Shown here in pieces: positions 4,859-12,570 of a DNA stretch of 17,471 nucleotides; the stretch's first letter is position 1; each line of letters opens with the position of its first letter. The translations under genes and the position numbers were made by a program. The notes below the pieces were generated by a model that searched no databases, was not told where the DNA came from, and saw only the letters and a list, made by a program, of their open reading frames with translations. The DNA is from an uncultured Bacilli bacterium (GTDB lineage Bacteria > Bacillota_I > Bacilli_A > RFN20 > CAG-826), in the NCBI GenBank assembly GCA_934140155.1, contig CAKPBC010000014.1:1-17471 (forward strand), given 5' to 3'.

Positions 4859-5495
4859 GAATTGCAAGTTCTTATTGTTAGTTCTACTATCCCCCATATA
4901 TTTTATTATTTGTTTTAAGCCAACGAATAATAAAAGAGAAAAGATTGTTGGTGTTGTAAATGTTCAACAAGATATTGAAGTTCCTGAACTTTATAGTATG
5001 CCAGTTGATATTGTTGAGTTACCAATATTAGAAGAAACTATAGAAGAAGAAACTACTACTATCGCTGAAACAGATATAACACCAACACAAGAAAACATTG
5101 AAGAAACAAATGAAAACAATGAATACAGATATTTCTTATCTGATAGTGACAAAAATTTGTTAGCTGTAATAGTTATGGCAGAAGCAGAAGGTGAACCATT
5201 TGAAGGTAAGATTGCTGTAGCACAAGTAGTATTATACAGAAGTTTAAAATATGATTGTTCTATATCAGATGTTGTTTATGCACATAATCAATTTTCTTCT
5301 GTTGGTACTTACAGAATGAACTTACAACCTAGTGATGATTGTTATTTAGCTGTTGATACTGTTTTAAAAGGTGAATGGGTTTTGAGTGATGATATTGAAT
5401 ATTTTTATAATCCCAATGCAGGTATATCAACTTGGTTTGAAAATAACTTGACTTACAAAGGTACAATAGGAAAACACAAATTTTATAGTAATTAA
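4848..5495 (+). CDS. Membrane-anchored SleB-like cell-wall hydrolase
   Basis: This 215-residue protein is predicted to cleave peptidoglycan. Residues 8-22 form one hydrophobic segment (signal or anchor), and about 52-92 are a Glu/Thr-rich linker. Residues 98-215 match the SleB/CwlJ-type hydrolase family (Hydrolase_2), with the motif AVIVMAEAEGEP and conserved AVAQVVL, NQFSSV and YNPN...KHKFY patches. Glu112 is the likely catalytic acid, as in known spore cortex-lytic enzymes. The start is TTG at 4848, after GAGG with 9-nt spacing. Its place beside regulators, far from any holin or tail gene, is unusual for a lysis enzyme. It might instead help infection, or release during early regulation. 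Confidence 0.85.
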   Translation: MINKNCKFLLLVLLSPIYFIICFKPTNNKREKIVGVVNVQQDIEVPELYSMPVDIVELPILEETIEEETTTIAETDITPTQENIEETNENNEYRYFLSDSDKNLLAVIVMAEAEGEPFEGKIAVAQVVLYRSLKYDCSISDVVYAHNQFSSVGTYRMNLQPSDDCYLAVDTVLKGEWVLSDDIEYFYNPNAGISTWFENNLTYKGTIGKHKFYSN

Positions 5496-5510
5496 AAAGG
5501 AGAAAAACTT

Positions 5511-5768
5511 ATGTTAAATTTTAAAAACGTTACAATTAATGACACAAAAGATCTTGTTTATATTTATAATGTACAGAAAGGTGCATACCTTATTAAAAAT
5601 GGTGCTGACTTTGTAAGCATTGGAACTAACAAAGAAAACGGTAAACATTATATGACATTTTTAAAAACTACTGCTACTGGTAGAGCTACATCAAAATACA
5701 AAGAAGAATATGAAAAGAAACACTCTGAATTATTTAATGATAACAATTTAAACATAATAGAATTTTAA
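5511..5768 (+). CDS. Small hypothetical phage protein, 85 residues
   Basis: The ATG at 5511 follows AAAAAGGAG, 15 bp after the hydrolase gene. The sequence has a strand-rich start (VYIYNVQKGAYLIKNGADFV) and a helical charged end (SKYKEEYEKKHSELF). The pattern of a residue run ending in AYLIKNGA, followed by an aromatic strand and a helix, recalls small phage proteins annotated as DUF5659, but the match is from memory and weak. No catalytic motif is visible. It is the last gene before a 144-bp gap with a strong hairpin, so it probably closes the first gene group. Confidence 0.7.
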   Translation: MLNFKNVTINDTKDLVYIYNVQKGAYLIKNGADFVSIGTNKENGKHYMTFLKTTATGRATSKYKEEYEKKHSELFNDNNLNIIEF

Positions 5769-5817
5769 GTATGTAATAATTGTTGTTGTTTGAGAGTAAT
5801 ATCTTTTTTAAAAAAAA

Positions 5818-5860
5818 GGAGAATTTTTAAAAATAAATCAAAATTTTTTAAATTTTCTCC
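5818..5860 (-). terminator. Hairpin terminator facing left within the operon gap
   Basis: GGAGAA (5818-5823) pairs with TTCTCC (5855-5860), and the inner A/T tracts continue the stem apart from a T-T mismatch pair. On the minus strand the stem is followed directly by a long U run (plus-strand A run before 5818), the intrinsic-terminator arrangement. On the plus strand no T tail follows. It also buries an AAAAGGAG word that has no start codon after it. It may stop antisense transcription or tune rightward expression. Confidence 0.4.
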
Positions 5861-5912
5861 AAAAAGTGAGAAATAAACGAAAATAATTTTTAAATATTAG
5901 GAGGAACAAAAT

Positions 5913-6674
5913 ATGAATGAAATAACTATTTTTAACAATGAAGAATTTGGACAGATAAGAACATTAGTAATCAATAACGAAATTTGGTTTGTTGGAAAAG
6001 ATGTAACAACTGTACTTGGTTATAGTAATCCAAGAGATGCAATTAATAGATATGTTGATTATGAAGATAAGGGAGTCGAAAAACTCGACACCCTTGGTGG
6101 AAAACAAAGTATGACTGTTGTTAATGAGTCAGGTTTATACAGTTTGGTGCTTTCAAGTAAAATGCCTAATGCAAGAAATTTTAAACATTGGGTAACAAGC
6201 GAAGTCCTTCCTACAATTAGGAAAAATGGTGCATATATGACAGAACAAACTATTGAAAAAGTATTAACATCACCTGATTTCTTAATTCAATTAGCAACAC
6301 GATTAAAAAAAGAACAAGAAGCAAGAAAACAAGCAGAGCAGATTGTTAAAGAACAAAAACCAAAAATTGAACTATTTAATACTATGTTGAGTTCTGACAC
6401 TTCTATTTCTGTGGGTGAGTTTGCAAAAATGACTTACTCTAAATTCAAACTTGGAACTAACAATATGTTTAAGACTTTAAGAAACAATGGTTTTCTTATG
6501 AAGAATAATACACCATATCAGAAATATATAGATGCTGGATATTTTAAAGTAATTGAAGTGGCTGTAAATATTAGTGGTGGAGTTAAGATGATACCCAAAA
6601 CACTAGTAACACCTAAAGGACAAGAGTATTTATTTAAAAAGCTTTGTTTGATTAATAATTCTTTAGTTTGTTAG
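5913..6674 (+). CDS. Phage antirepressor, BRO-N plus KilAC
   Basis: This 253-residue protein probably inactivates a phage repressor or otherwise controls the lytic switch. The BRO-N domain covers about residues 1-107, with the hallmark EIWFVGKDVTTVLGYSNPR, NESGLYSLVLSSKMP and FKHWVTSEVLPTIRKNG segments. A Lys/Glu-rich helical linker spans about 125-150, and a KilAC (ANT) domain covers about 150-245. The ATG at 5913 has an excellent AGGAGG site with 8-nt spacing. The gene is followed by a second antirepressor with a nearly identical leader (TAGGAGG-ACAAAA-ATATG type). Placement just upstream of terminase rather than in an early region is notable. Confidence 0.9.
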   Translation: MNEITIFNNEEFGQIRTLVINNEIWFVGKDVTTVLGYSNPRDAINRYVDYEDKGVEKLDTLGGKQSMTVVNESGLYSLVLSSKMPNARNFKHWVTSEVLPTIRKNGAYMTEQTIEKVLTSPDFLIQLATRLKKEQEARKQAEQIVKEQKPKIELFNTMLSSDTSISVGEFAKMTYSKFKLGTNNMFKTLRNNGFLMKNNTPYQKYIDAGYFKVIEVAVNISGGVKMIPKTLVTPKGQEYLFKKLCLINNSLVC

Positions 6675-6727
6675 TCAATAAATGATAATATGTAAAATTT
6701 AGTAAAAAGATATAGGAGGACAAAAAT

Positions 6728-7423
6728 ATGAACAATTTAATAACAGTTGATTTTGATACACAAATGGTATCAGCAAGAGAATTATATAAAGAACTTGGAA
6801 TTAATAAAAGATTTTCAGTATGGTTTGAAACAAATTCACAGGGATTCGTTGAAGGTGAAGATTTTCATAGGGTGTACCTAAAGGTACAGGCTAATCGCTA
6901 CGGTGGAGAACAGGATTTACAGGACTATGAAATGACTATTGATATGGCAAAACATATCTGTTTAATGAGTAGAACTGAAAAGGGTAAACAGTGTAGACAA
7001 TATTTAATCGACTTAGAGAAATCTTGGAACACACCAGAACAGGTAATGGCAAGAGCCTTAAAAATGGCAGATATGACAATTAATAAATTAAAAGAACATA
7101 ATACAAAGTTGCTTGAAGATAATCAGATGATGAAACCAAAGGCAGATTATTGTGATAATGTACTTAACAAGAATAGTTTACTTACTACCACTGATATTGC
7201 AAAAGATTTAGGTATGACAGCAAGAAAGTTAAACTCTTTGTTAGTTCAAAACAAAATTCTTTATAAGAAGAATGGTTGTTATTATACATACGCAAGGTAT
7301 GATTGGCTTATCGAATATGGTTATGCAGATTATAAGATATATGAAGATAATTACCATCAAATGCTTAAATGGACTGAAAAAGGTCGCAAGTGGATTGTTG
7401 AAAATCTTGATAATTGGGAATAA
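6728..7423 (+). CDS. Second phage antirepressor, AntA/AntB plus KilAC
   Basis: This 231-residue protein begins with an AntA/AntB-type domain (about residues 8-97). Its hallmarks are VSARELYKELGINKRFSVWF, EGEDFHRV, and YEMTIDMAKHICLMSRTEKG leading into RQYLIDLEKSW. A KilAC-like region follows (about 130-230), including TTTDIAKDLGMTARKLNSLL and a closing KWTEKGRKWIVE. The first domain differs in type from that of the preceding antirepressor, while the C-terminal domains are related, so the pair shares a module rather than being a plain duplication. The ATG at 6728 follows AGGAGG. It was probably acquired as a unit with its neighbour. Confidence 0.9.
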   Translation: MNNLITVDFDTQMVSARELYKELGINKRFSVWFETNSQGFVEGEDFHRVYLKVQANRYGGEQDLQDYEMTIDMAKHICLMSRTEKGKQCRQYLIDLEKSWNTPEQVMARALKMADMTINKLKEHNTKLLEDNQMMKPKADYCDNVLNKNSLLTTTDIAKDLGMTARKLNSLLVQNKILYKKNGCYYTYARYDWLIEYGYADYKIYEDNYHQMLKWTEKGRKWIVENLDNWE

Positions 7424-7530
7424 GTAATATAGATGCTATTATTGCTACAAGGACACTTGTAGATCTTGAAAAAATCATTTTTGTAATGGAATTTGATTTA
7501 AGGGAGGAAATATTTAATGTCATTAAGTAA
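7414..7530 (+). CDS. Doubtful 38-residue overlapping ORF
   Basis: A frame with TTG at 7414 encodes about 38 residues of protein-like composition (segment DAIIATRTLVDLEKIIFVME). It overlaps both the antirepressor end and the phosphoesterase start. No SD precedes the TTG, so the ORF may be untranslated. It contains a perfect 7-bp hairpin (7445-7451/7456-7462) with a GACA loop, which could equally be an RNA element in the leader of the next gene. Confidence 0.15.
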   Translation: MGISNIDAIIATRTLVDLEKIIFVMEFDLREEIFNVIK

Positions 7531-8452
7531 AGAAAAAATGGAGTATATAAAAGATCTTTATTGTAGAGGTTTTAGTTATCACGATATAACAGAAAGATGT
7601 AAAAAGGTTTTTAATATTAGTATTAGTGATGATTGCATAAGATACCATTGTAAAAGAAAGTTCCAAAAAAAATTAAGTATGGTTGAAAAATTAGAGCTAG
7701 ATGGAATATCAAAAGTTTTATGTTTATCTGATATACATTGTCCTCATTTTGATAAAGAGTTGGTATATGGAATAGTTGAAAAACACAAAGATGAAATTAG
7801 TTCTATTGTTTTTAATGGTGACATAATAGACTGTGCCGAAATAAGTAATTTCCCTGCTGTTGGTAAAGTAGAAATTACAGAAGAAATGCTTAAATGTCAC
7901 GAAATGTTAAAACATATTGAACAAATTGCACCAGATATTCCAAAGTTTTTAATAAAAGGAAATCACGAAGTAAGATGGGAAAAATATCTTGCTACTAATG
8001 AAACACCTCTTGTGAAGTTACATTCTACCAATATATTATCTGAAATAGTAAAAGGGTTTGATGTTTATAATCATCAAAATAATAGTTATATTCAATGTGA
8101 ACCATTAACTAATTATACTATTATTGATAATTGGTATATGTTATATAAAGATACTATCTTTTGCCACCCTATTTCTTTTAGTAAGGTTAAAGGTAAAGTT
8201 GCTACTATGGCAATCGAATACTTTATACAACAAGACAAAAAGTTTTCAAATATATTTGTTGCACATACACACAAAACAGCAAGAATTAAATATTATGGTA
8301 TATATGGTATTGAACAAGGTTGTTTATGTAAAGAAATGAAATATTCTAACAATGGTAAACTTACATATACACCACAAGATTTAGGATATGCTTTGTGTGT
8401 ATTTAAAGATGGTAAATTGGATATAAACGAAACAAGATGCTATTTATTATAA
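7517..8452 (+). CDS. Calcineurin-like metallophosphoesterase with HTH-like N-terminus
   Basis: This 311-residue enzyme belongs to the two-metal phosphoesterase superfamily. The full ligand set is visible: Asp72 and His74 in SDIHCPH, Asp102 in NGDIID, Asn149-His150 in KGNHE, His217 in FCHP, and His250 and His252 in VAHTHK. Residues 1-60 look like a resolvase-type helix-turn-helix (IKDLYCRGFSYHDITERC), so it may act on or be guided to DNA. The substrate is unknown; phage homologs are often placed near terminase genes and may process DNA or nucleotides. The ATG at 7517 follows GGGAGG. A terminator begins 15 bp after the stop, making this the last gene of its group. Confidence 0.9.
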   Translation: MSLSKEKMEYIKDLYCRGFSYHDITERCKKVFNISISDDCIRYHCKRKFQKKLSMVEKLELDGISKVLCLSDIHCPHFDKELVYGIVEKHKDEISSIVFNGDIIDCAEISNFPAVGKVEITEEMLKCHEMLKHIEQIAPDIPKFLIKGNHEVRWEKYLATNETPLVKLHSTNILSEIVKGFDVYNHQNNSYIQCEPLTNYTIIDNWYMLYKDTIFCHPISFSKVKGKVATMAIEYFIQQDKKFSNIFVAHTHKTARIKYYGIYGIEQGCLCKEMKYSNNGKLTYTPQDLGYALCVFKDGKLDINETRCYLL

Positions 8453-8466
8453 GATTATAAACATTG

Positions 8467-8498
8467 AAGCTATAGGTTTTATTGCCTGTAGCTTTTTT
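8467..8498 (+). terminator. Intrinsic terminator before the head module
   Basis: AAGCTATAGG (8467-8476) pairs with CCTGTAGCTT (8485-8494), with one G-T wobble and an 8-base loop, followed by TTTTTT. It separates the regulator/phosphoesterase group from the terminase genes. No strong promoter was found between it and the small terminase gene, so read-through or antitermination may be needed. Confidence 0.75.
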
Positions 8499-8526
8499 AA
8501 TTTTGTAAAAAGGAGTGTTATATAAA

Positions 8527-9330
8527 ATGCCTGCAAAGAAAAAGATAGCACGAACTAGAAGGGTTCGTCCAAAAAATTTAAGAGAACGTGAAGAACTTAT
8601 TGAATATTTAGAAAGAAATTGTGACATTGAATTACCTTTTCTTGAAGAATTATGGAATGTGTGTGTTGAAAAAGCTATTAATGATGCTGAACAAACTCAA
8701 TATTATACTAATGTTGAAACAGGTGAACAAGTTAAACGAAAAGGATTTTGGAGTGATAACCCTGTAAGTTGGTATTTTAAAATGGCAAATATGAATGGTT
8801 GGAAACAAAAAGCTGTCGCAAAAAGAGAAGGAATTGTTGAACAATTATCAGAGTCAAAAAAGGTTATTGCAGATGTTTATACAGATGGTAATATTCAAGA
8901 TACCAACGAAATCATTGATTGGATAAATCTTTTTGAAAGTCACGAACGTGCTTATTTGATGAAAAGATATACATATTATTTTGATGTATATGAAATTAAT
9001 GAAGGTGCTGATAGAGTTTTATTAAAGAGAATTTTGTCATACGAAATTGCATTACACAGAATAGATTTGAAACGTGCTAGTAGACAACAAGTAAATATAC
9101 AAGAAGAACTTAAATTGTCTGATGCTCTAAATAGTTGTCTTGAAAGTATGAAATGGACTAAAAAGCAAAGAAATGCCAGAGAAGATATGGCACAGAATAA
9201 ATTTACTGTATGGCTTGATTCAATGGTTAAAGAAGGAGAATTTAAACCTACACCTCATACTTATCCAAAAGATGAAGTAGATTTTCTGCTTGAAACTTAT
9301 ATTGATTCTGCAAGGGAGATGATGAGTTAA
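8527..9330 (+). CDS. Putative terminase small subunit
   Basis: This 267-residue protein is assigned by position: it directly precedes the large terminase and its TAA overlaps the next ATG by one base (TAATG), implying coupled synthesis. Small subunits recognise the packaging site and activate the large subunit. The basic N-terminus (PAKKKIARTRRVRPKN) and mostly helical, charged sequence fit, but I see no diagnostic motif, and it is longer than many small subunits. A GTG at 8515 in the same frame sits inside the SD itself (AAAAAGGAG, ending 8515), so the ATG at 8527, 11 nt downstream, is the better start. Confidence 0.65.
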   Translation: MPAKKKIARTRRVRPKNLREREELIEYLERNCDIELPFLEELWNVCVEKAINDAEQTQYYTNVETGEQVKRKGFWSDNPVSWYFKMANMNGWKQKAVAKREGIVEQLSESKKVIADVYTDGNIQDTNEIIDWINLFESHERAYLMKRYTYYFDVYEINEGADRVLLKRILSYEIALHRIDLKRASRQQVNIQEELKLSDALNSCLESMKWTKKQRNAREDMAQNKFTVWLDSMVKEGEFKPTPHTYPKDEVDFLLETYIDSAREMMS

Positions 9331-10946
9331 TGGAATATTCAGGACAAGCAAGAGTTAAACGTGAGCTTTATAATGAAGCTCTTTTTTATTACAGACAACA
9401 CGCAGATGAGTTCGTTAATGATGTGATGGGTATAAAATTAAATTTATATCAAATGTTATTGGTAAGAGCTTTTTTTCAATATAGCTTTTTGGTTTGGATA
9501 ATGTGTCGTGGTACAGGAAAAACATTTACAGGTGTTCTTTGTATTGTTACATATTGTTTGCTTTATGGTAATACTAAAGCTGGTATTGTTGCACCATCTT
9601 TTAGACAGGCTCGTACAGCTCTTGATGAAAAATACAAACAAGAGTTGTGTTCTATGTCACCATTTTTGGCACAAGAAGAAAGAGCGTATACTTGTTCTAC
9701 CCAAAAAGCTAAAGTTGAATTTTATAATGGTTCGTGGATTGAAGCTTATCCAGTTGGTACAGATGGTGCAAAAATTCGTGGTGCTAGACTTCATATCTGT
9801 TTGATTGATGAAACAGCTTATGTACCTGAAATGATAATTGACAATGTTGTTAAACCTATGATGGTTGTTAAACGTGGTTATAAAGTAGGTGAAAAGCAAG
9901 ATGATTATTCAGGAAATAAAGTTCTTATGTGTTCTACTGCTAATTATCGTTTCAATTTTTTATATAAAATCTTCTGTTTGTACTTTAATGAAATGATTAA
10001 ACCAGATAATACGAAGTATTTTGCTATGACATTACCTTATGCTGTAGGTGTAAAGTGTGGTTTATTTGATGAAGAAATTGTAAAACAACAAAAGGCTACT
10101 ATGCCTGAAATGCAATTTGAAATGGAATATTTAGGACGATTCCCAAAATTGGTTGAACATTCTTGGATTAAATATGAAGATTTACAAAAATGTTCTGATT
10201 TGAAGTTTATTGAAACTAAAGGTAATAAAGATTGTGAATATATTATGAGTATTGATGTTGCTAGAAAGCAAGGACAGGATAATACTATTATTGATGTATT
10301 TAAAGTTTATTGGCTTAAAGATCATATTGAACTTGACTTAGTATATATGAAATCTTTAAATGGTTGTACTTTTGAAGAACAAGCTAAAACTGTTCGTGAG
10401 ATTATGAAAAAGTTCCCAAATATTATAAAAATCTTTCAAGATACTATGACAATCGGACAAGGTCTTGCTGATGAATTAGCCAAACCTTATTTTGATGAAG
10501 AAGATCAGAAATATTATCCTCCACTTGTTGATTGTAATGATGAACAAGCTATGAGGAATATTTATAGGACTAATGCTCTTCCACTTATTTATGGTATTAC
10601 TGCTAGTCCTGAAATTAATCATAAAATGGGTATGGCTGTAAAAACATTCACAGAAAAAACGTGGGTACACTTCTATCCTTTTAATATTGAAGAAGAACGT
10701 GATTTGTCTACAGAAGAAGATTCACTTGTTAAAGAAGCTGAAAAAATGAGAATGGAAGTTGTTAATATTGAAGTTCTTGGCATAAGTGGAAAGTGGACTA
10801 AATTCGGAACTAGATCAAGAAGAAAAGATAGATGGTCAGCTCTTGGAATGGGTATATATGGTGCTACTCTTCTTTTTGAAGATAGAGAAGAACAAAAAGC
10901 CAATGAACACGCATTAATAAGTGTAAGAAGAAGAACTTACAGATAA
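9330..10946 (+). CDS. terL: Terminase large subunit
   Basis: This 538-residue packaging motor cuts concatemeric DNA and pumps it into the prohead. The ATPase domain has Walker A CRGTGKT (residues 59-65) and Walker B CLIDE (157-161, with Asp160 and Glu161), followed by the coupling motif CSTAN (201-205). The RNase H-like nuclease domain has the expected acidic residues: Asp309 in SIDVAR, Asp371 in FQDTMTIG and Asp500 in RKDRWSAL. The length is typical. The start overlaps the stop of the putative small subunit. The portal gene begins 16 bp after its end. All key residues are present, so it should be active. Confidence 0.96.
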   Translation: MEYSGQARVKRELYNEALFYYRQHADEFVNDVMGIKLNLYQMLLVRAFFQYSFLVWIMCRGTGKTFTGVLCIVTYCLLYGNTKAGIVAPSFRQARTALDEKYKQELCSMSPFLAQEERAYTCSTQKAKVEFYNGSWIEAYPVGTDGAKIRGARLHICLIDETAYVPEMIIDNVVKPMMVVKRGYKVGEKQDDYSGNKVLMCSTANYRFNFLYKIFCLYFNEMIKPDNTKYFAMTLPYAVGVKCGLFDEEIVKQQKATMPEMQFEMEYLGRFPKLVEHSWIKYEDLQKCSDLKFIETKGNKDCEYIMSIDVARKQGQDNTIIDVFKVYWLKDHIELDLVYMKSLNGCTFEEQAKTVREIMKKFPNIIKIFQDTMTIGQGLADELAKPYFDEEDQKYYPPLVDCNDEQAMRNIYRTNALPLIYGITASPEINHKMGMAVKTFTEKTWVHFYPFNIEEERDLSTEEDSLVKEAEKMRMEVVNIEVLGISGKWTKFGTRSRRKDRWSALGMGIYGATLLFEDREEQKANEHALISVRRRTYR

Positions 10947-10962
10947 GGAGGAAATAAGTTTT

Positions 10963-12468
10963 ATGGAAATAAAAAACAACGAAATGATTGTTGGTTCTAT
11001 AAAATCTGTTGGAAATTATTCAACCTATTTCGAAAATAGGTTTAATTCTAATGGTACACCAAAAGATATAGATCTTGAAAATATCTTTTGTTCGCCACAA
11101 GATCATATAAAAGAAATTGTTGATTATTCAAAATATTGTTATAGGAAGTATGGCATTATAATGAGGGTTGCCAATCTTATGAGAGATTTTGGTTGTAGTG
11201 ATTATAAACTTAACTATCCTAAAAAAGATGAAAAAACAAAAGAGATTATTGCAACTTATTGTAAAAAAATTGAACTTGACAATCTATTAAAAGATATGAT
11301 GCACGAACTTGTTCTTACTGGTAATCTTTGTATGTATGATAGAGAACAATGTATAGATATTTACCCTATAAGTTCTATTAAAGTATTACCTGTAAGCTCT
11401 AATGGTAAGTGGCTTATTGGTTTTGATATTTTAAATACGTTTAATAATTATTCTGATTATTTTAATTCAACACCAGAAATAGACAAGCTTCTATCTGTTG
11501 CTTATCCATCTGAAATAATAGAAGCAAAAAACAAAGGATTGAATGTTGCTATTTTAAATCCTGATAATGTATATTTTTCAAAAATCAATTCAAGCAAATA
11601 TGAAAGATATGGAGTTCCTGTTTTTCTTCCTGCTTTTGATGATTTGGCTCATAAGTCTTTACTTAAAGAAGCCGAAAAAGCCACAGCTAAAAACATTATT
11701 GATAAGATTTTGTGTATTAAAGTTGGTGATGCAGACAATAAACCTAGTAAAAACCTTATTGATGAATATGCTGGATTATTTGATAATATGAATGGTAGTG
11801 TTAATGTATCTGTTCCTTATTATGTTGATATTTCTTGGATTGAACCTAATACAAATGTATTTGGTCAAGATAAATTTATACAAGTTGATACAGATATATT
11901 AAATACATTAGGAGTATCTCTTACATTAATCCGTGGCGAGGGTTCTGGTTCATATTCTGATGGTATAATAAGTTTTTCAGGACTTACAAAAACCATTGAT
12001 AATATTCGAATGAATATCCCTAGTATGATTCATTCATTATTTAGAAAAGAACTTATTCGTAATGGCAAAAATCCTGATTTTGCACCAGAACTTGAATTTA
12101 ATGAAGTTGTTATTGATAAACAAGCTAAATATGATTTAGTTAAAGATTTATTTACAAACTGTGGTTTACCTTATGAAGTTCTCTTTGAAGAATGTGGTTA
12201 TGACTATGATAGAATAAAACTAATTAGAGAAAACGAAAACAAAAATAGTACAGAAGATGTATTCAAGTTAAGACAACAAGCTTATCAAGGTTTTGGAAAC
12301 GTTGAACAAAATGATGATGATAAATCTATTGATGATGAAAATGAAAACGAAAACGAAAAAGTTAATCTTCAAAAGCCAAAAGGTAGACCAGAGAAAAAAA
12401 TGAATGAACGAAAGTCTGACAAAAATTATTCAAATAACAAAAATCCACGTTCACCACTTAGTAAATAG
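10963..12468 (+). CDS. Portal protein
   Basis: This 501-residue protein is assigned as the portal, the dodecameric ring through which DNA enters and leaves the head, mainly by position between terminase and protease and by length. The central region contains segments common in portals: a ribose-like stretch near YPISSIKVLPV, and the helix-rich end with LFRKELIRNG. The last 60 residues are highly charged and Asn/Lys-rich (ENENENEKVN, then GRPEKKMNERK) and probably disordered. The ATG at 10963 follows AAGGAGG with 11-nt spacing. A strong hairpin follows the gene. Confidence 0.8.
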   Translation: MEIKNNEMIVGSIKSVGNYSTYFENRFNSNGTPKDIDLENIFCSPQDHIKEIVDYSKYCYRKYGIIMRVANLMRDFGCSDYKLNYPKKDEKTKEIIATYCKKIELDNLLKDMMHELVLTGNLCMYDREQCIDIYPISSIKVLPVSSNGKWLIGFDILNTFNNYSDYFNSTPEIDKLLSVAYPSEIIEAKNKGLNVAILNPDNVYFSKINSSKYERYGVPVFLPAFDDLAHKSLLKEAEKATAKNIIDKILCIKVGDADNKPSKNLIDEYAGLFDNMNGSVNVSVPYYVDISWIEPNTNVFGQDKFIQVDTDILNTLGVSLTLIRGEGSGSYSDGIISFSGLTKTIDNIRMNIPSMIHSLFRKELIRNGKNPDFAPELEFNEVVIDKQAKYDLVKDLFTNCGLPYEVLFEECGYDYDRIKLIRENENKNSTEDVFKLRQQAYQGFGNVEQNDDDKSIDDENENENEKVNLQKPKGRPEKKMNERKSDKNYSNNKNPRSPLSK

Positions 12469-12475
12469 AAAGCAA

Positions 12476-12520
12476 AACATACTGTAAATAATTTTAAACA
12501 TTTACAGTATGTTACTTTTT
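12476..12520 (+). terminator. 14-bp perfect hairpin terminator after the portal gene
   Basis: AACATACTGTAAAT (12476-12489) pairs perfectly with ATTTACAGTATGTT (12500-12513) across 10 bases, followed by ACTTTTT. It probably lowers portal transcript read-through or protects a processed 3' end. A weak promoter-like pair, TTTACA (12501-12506) and TATAAT (12526-12531) with a 19-bp spacer, overlaps it and could restart transcription for the capsid genes. Confidence 0.7.
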
Positions 12521-12570
12521 AATTTTATAATATCTTTAAATATATAAACACAAAGGAGTTGAATAATTCA

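Noticed and set aside
9456..9899. Overlapping ORFs on both strands inside the large terminase gene
   Set aside because: They lie within the Walker A/B coding region, have no ribosome sites, and reflect codon bias of the real gene.
12559..12570. TTG at 12559 as the protease start
   Set aside because: It immediately abuts the Shine-Dalgarno sequence with no spacing; the ATG at 12571 is better placed.
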